Assembly (NCBI RefSeq): GCF_900101455.1
Contig: NZ_FMZJ01000020.1
Span: forward strand, 1-64,000
Direction of reading: 5' to 3'
DNA: 64,000 bases
Origin: Sphingomonas sp. YR710
Lineage (GTDB): Bacteria; Pseudomonadota; Alphaproteobacteria; Sphingomonadales; Sphingomonadaceae
This document shows, piece after piece, positions 63,400 through 64,000 of the stretch (position 1 is the first letter of the stretch; each line of letters starts with the position of its first letter). The notes beneath the pieces were generated by a model. It was not told the DNA's origin. It did no database searches and saw nothing but the letters and a program-made list of their open reading frames with translations. A program made the position numbers and the translations under genes.

Positions 63400-64000
63400 C
63401 CGGCTTGCACCGCCCGTTCGACTTCCGCGATCGTCGTCACGCCGCGCGCGACAAGGCTCAGCCCATGGCCATGGAGCGTCTCGCGCGGATCGCGGGCCGA
63501 CGCTAGCGTCTCGGCATTGCCGGCGCGGATCAGCCTACGCAACGCCTCGTCCACCTCGACAACCTCGATCAACGGAATCCGGCCCGCATAGCCGCTTTGG
63601 TGGCATGCGCTACAACCCACTGGATCGAACAGCTCGTCCACCACCGCCATGCTCGCTGCAGCAAACACCAGCCGCTCGGCCTCAACCGGGGATCGCGGCG
63701 CGCGGCATTCGGTGCACAACGCACGGATCAGCCGCTGGGCGATCGTCGCGATCACCGTCGAGGCGGTCAGATAGGGCTCGATGCCGATATCGGACAATCG
63801 GGTGAAGGCGCCCAGCGCGCTATTGGTGTGGAGCGTCGACAGCACCAGATGACCGGTCAGCGCGGCGCGCATCGCGATGTCGGCGGTCTCGCGGTCACGG
63901 ATTTCGCCGATCATCAGGATATCCGGATCCTGGCGCAGGAAGGCGCGCAATGTCTCGGGATAGCCAAGCCCGATATCGGGCCGCACCTGCACCTGGTTGA
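63396..64000 (-). CDS. gspE: Type II secretion ATPase GspE, partial
   Basis: The C-terminal 200 residues of the secretion ATPase, cut by the window edge. Visible are the Asp box-like '[16 protein letters not shown]', the Walker B/His box region '[13 protein letters not shown]', and the tetra-Cys zinc site 'CTECRAP' and '[13 protein letters not shown]'. Walker A lies outside the window. Its stop overlaps the gspF ATG (ATGA). Confidence 0.95.
   Translation of the reverse strand, partial: NQVQVRPDIGLGYPETLRAFLRQDPDILMIGEIRDRETADIAMRAALTGHLVLSTLHTNSALGAFTRLSDIGIEPYLTASTVIATIAQRLIRALCTECRAPRSPVEAERLVFAAASMAVVDELFDPVGCSACHQSGYAGRIPLIEVVEVDEALRRLIRAGNAETLASARDPRETLHGHGLSLVARGVTTIAEVERAVQAG

Noticed and set aside
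1-64000. tRNA, rRNA or CRISPR arrays
   Set aside because: Scanned by eye on both strands; nothing with a cloverleaf, rRNA core or regular spacers was found. A covariance search could still reveal a missed small RNA.

Overview
The window is GC-rich, densely coded DNA with strong third-position GC bias. Gene content and order point to an alphaproteobacterium of the Sphingomonadaceae (Sphingomonas-like). The main clues are a DUF721-DsbA-DsbA-SMC run next to mutY, a probable serC leader RNA ahead of serC-serA, a transglutaminase/ATP-grasp/alpha-E cluster, a compact Gsp operon ending in gspD-gspK, and many small secreted proteins. The species assignment is inference; no rRNA or tRNA gene was seen.

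Layout. 1-5.7 kb: a tandem DUF1428 protein; a four-gene overlapping operon (cyclic-nucleotide-binding flavoenzyme, UBP zinc finger, small unknown ORF, rsgA); a GFA-fold protein; a small membrane protein. 5.7-15 kb: smc, two DsbA-like proteins and a DUF721 protein on the minus strand, divergent from mutY-nudC; then pheA and a membrane-anchored cytochrome c with a clear terminator. 15-21 kb: a LOG-family protein, extensin-like protein, Gly-rich secreted protein and secreted subtilase, divergent from an ECF sigma/anti-sigma pair. 21-31 kb: housekeeping metabolism (serC, serA, hisZ, purA, acylphosphatase, aroC, fabI), interrupted by palindromic repeats, one pair of which flanks a GIY-YIG gene. 31-41.5 kb: DnaJ-like chaperone, zinc metallopeptidase, a methyl-accepting protein lacking a periplasmic sensor, and a three-gene transglutaminase / ATP-grasp-alpha-E / transglutaminase-DUF2126 operon. 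41.5-46.7 kb: DJ-1/PfpI, LysE exporter, divergent MocR-type regulator, pdxH, CDF transporter, PhzF.

46.7-55.1 kb is accessory DNA: a RAYT-type transposase, a truncated IS630 transposase, a 1441-residue RHS protein with a small membrane-anchored tail gene, an orphan mini-RHS protein and several small secreted proteins, two of which look paralogous.

55.1-64 kb holds a type II secretion operon on the minus strand, transcribed gspE (cut by the window edge)-F-G-[insertion]-H-I-J-L-M-N/C-D-K. Nearly every junction overlaps (ATGA). The exception is a roughly 370-base AT-richer insertion with small ORFs between gspG and gspH, which seems to have given GspH an unusually long leader. The accessory island directly abuts the secretion operon, so its secreted products could use it, but nothing in the sequence proves this.
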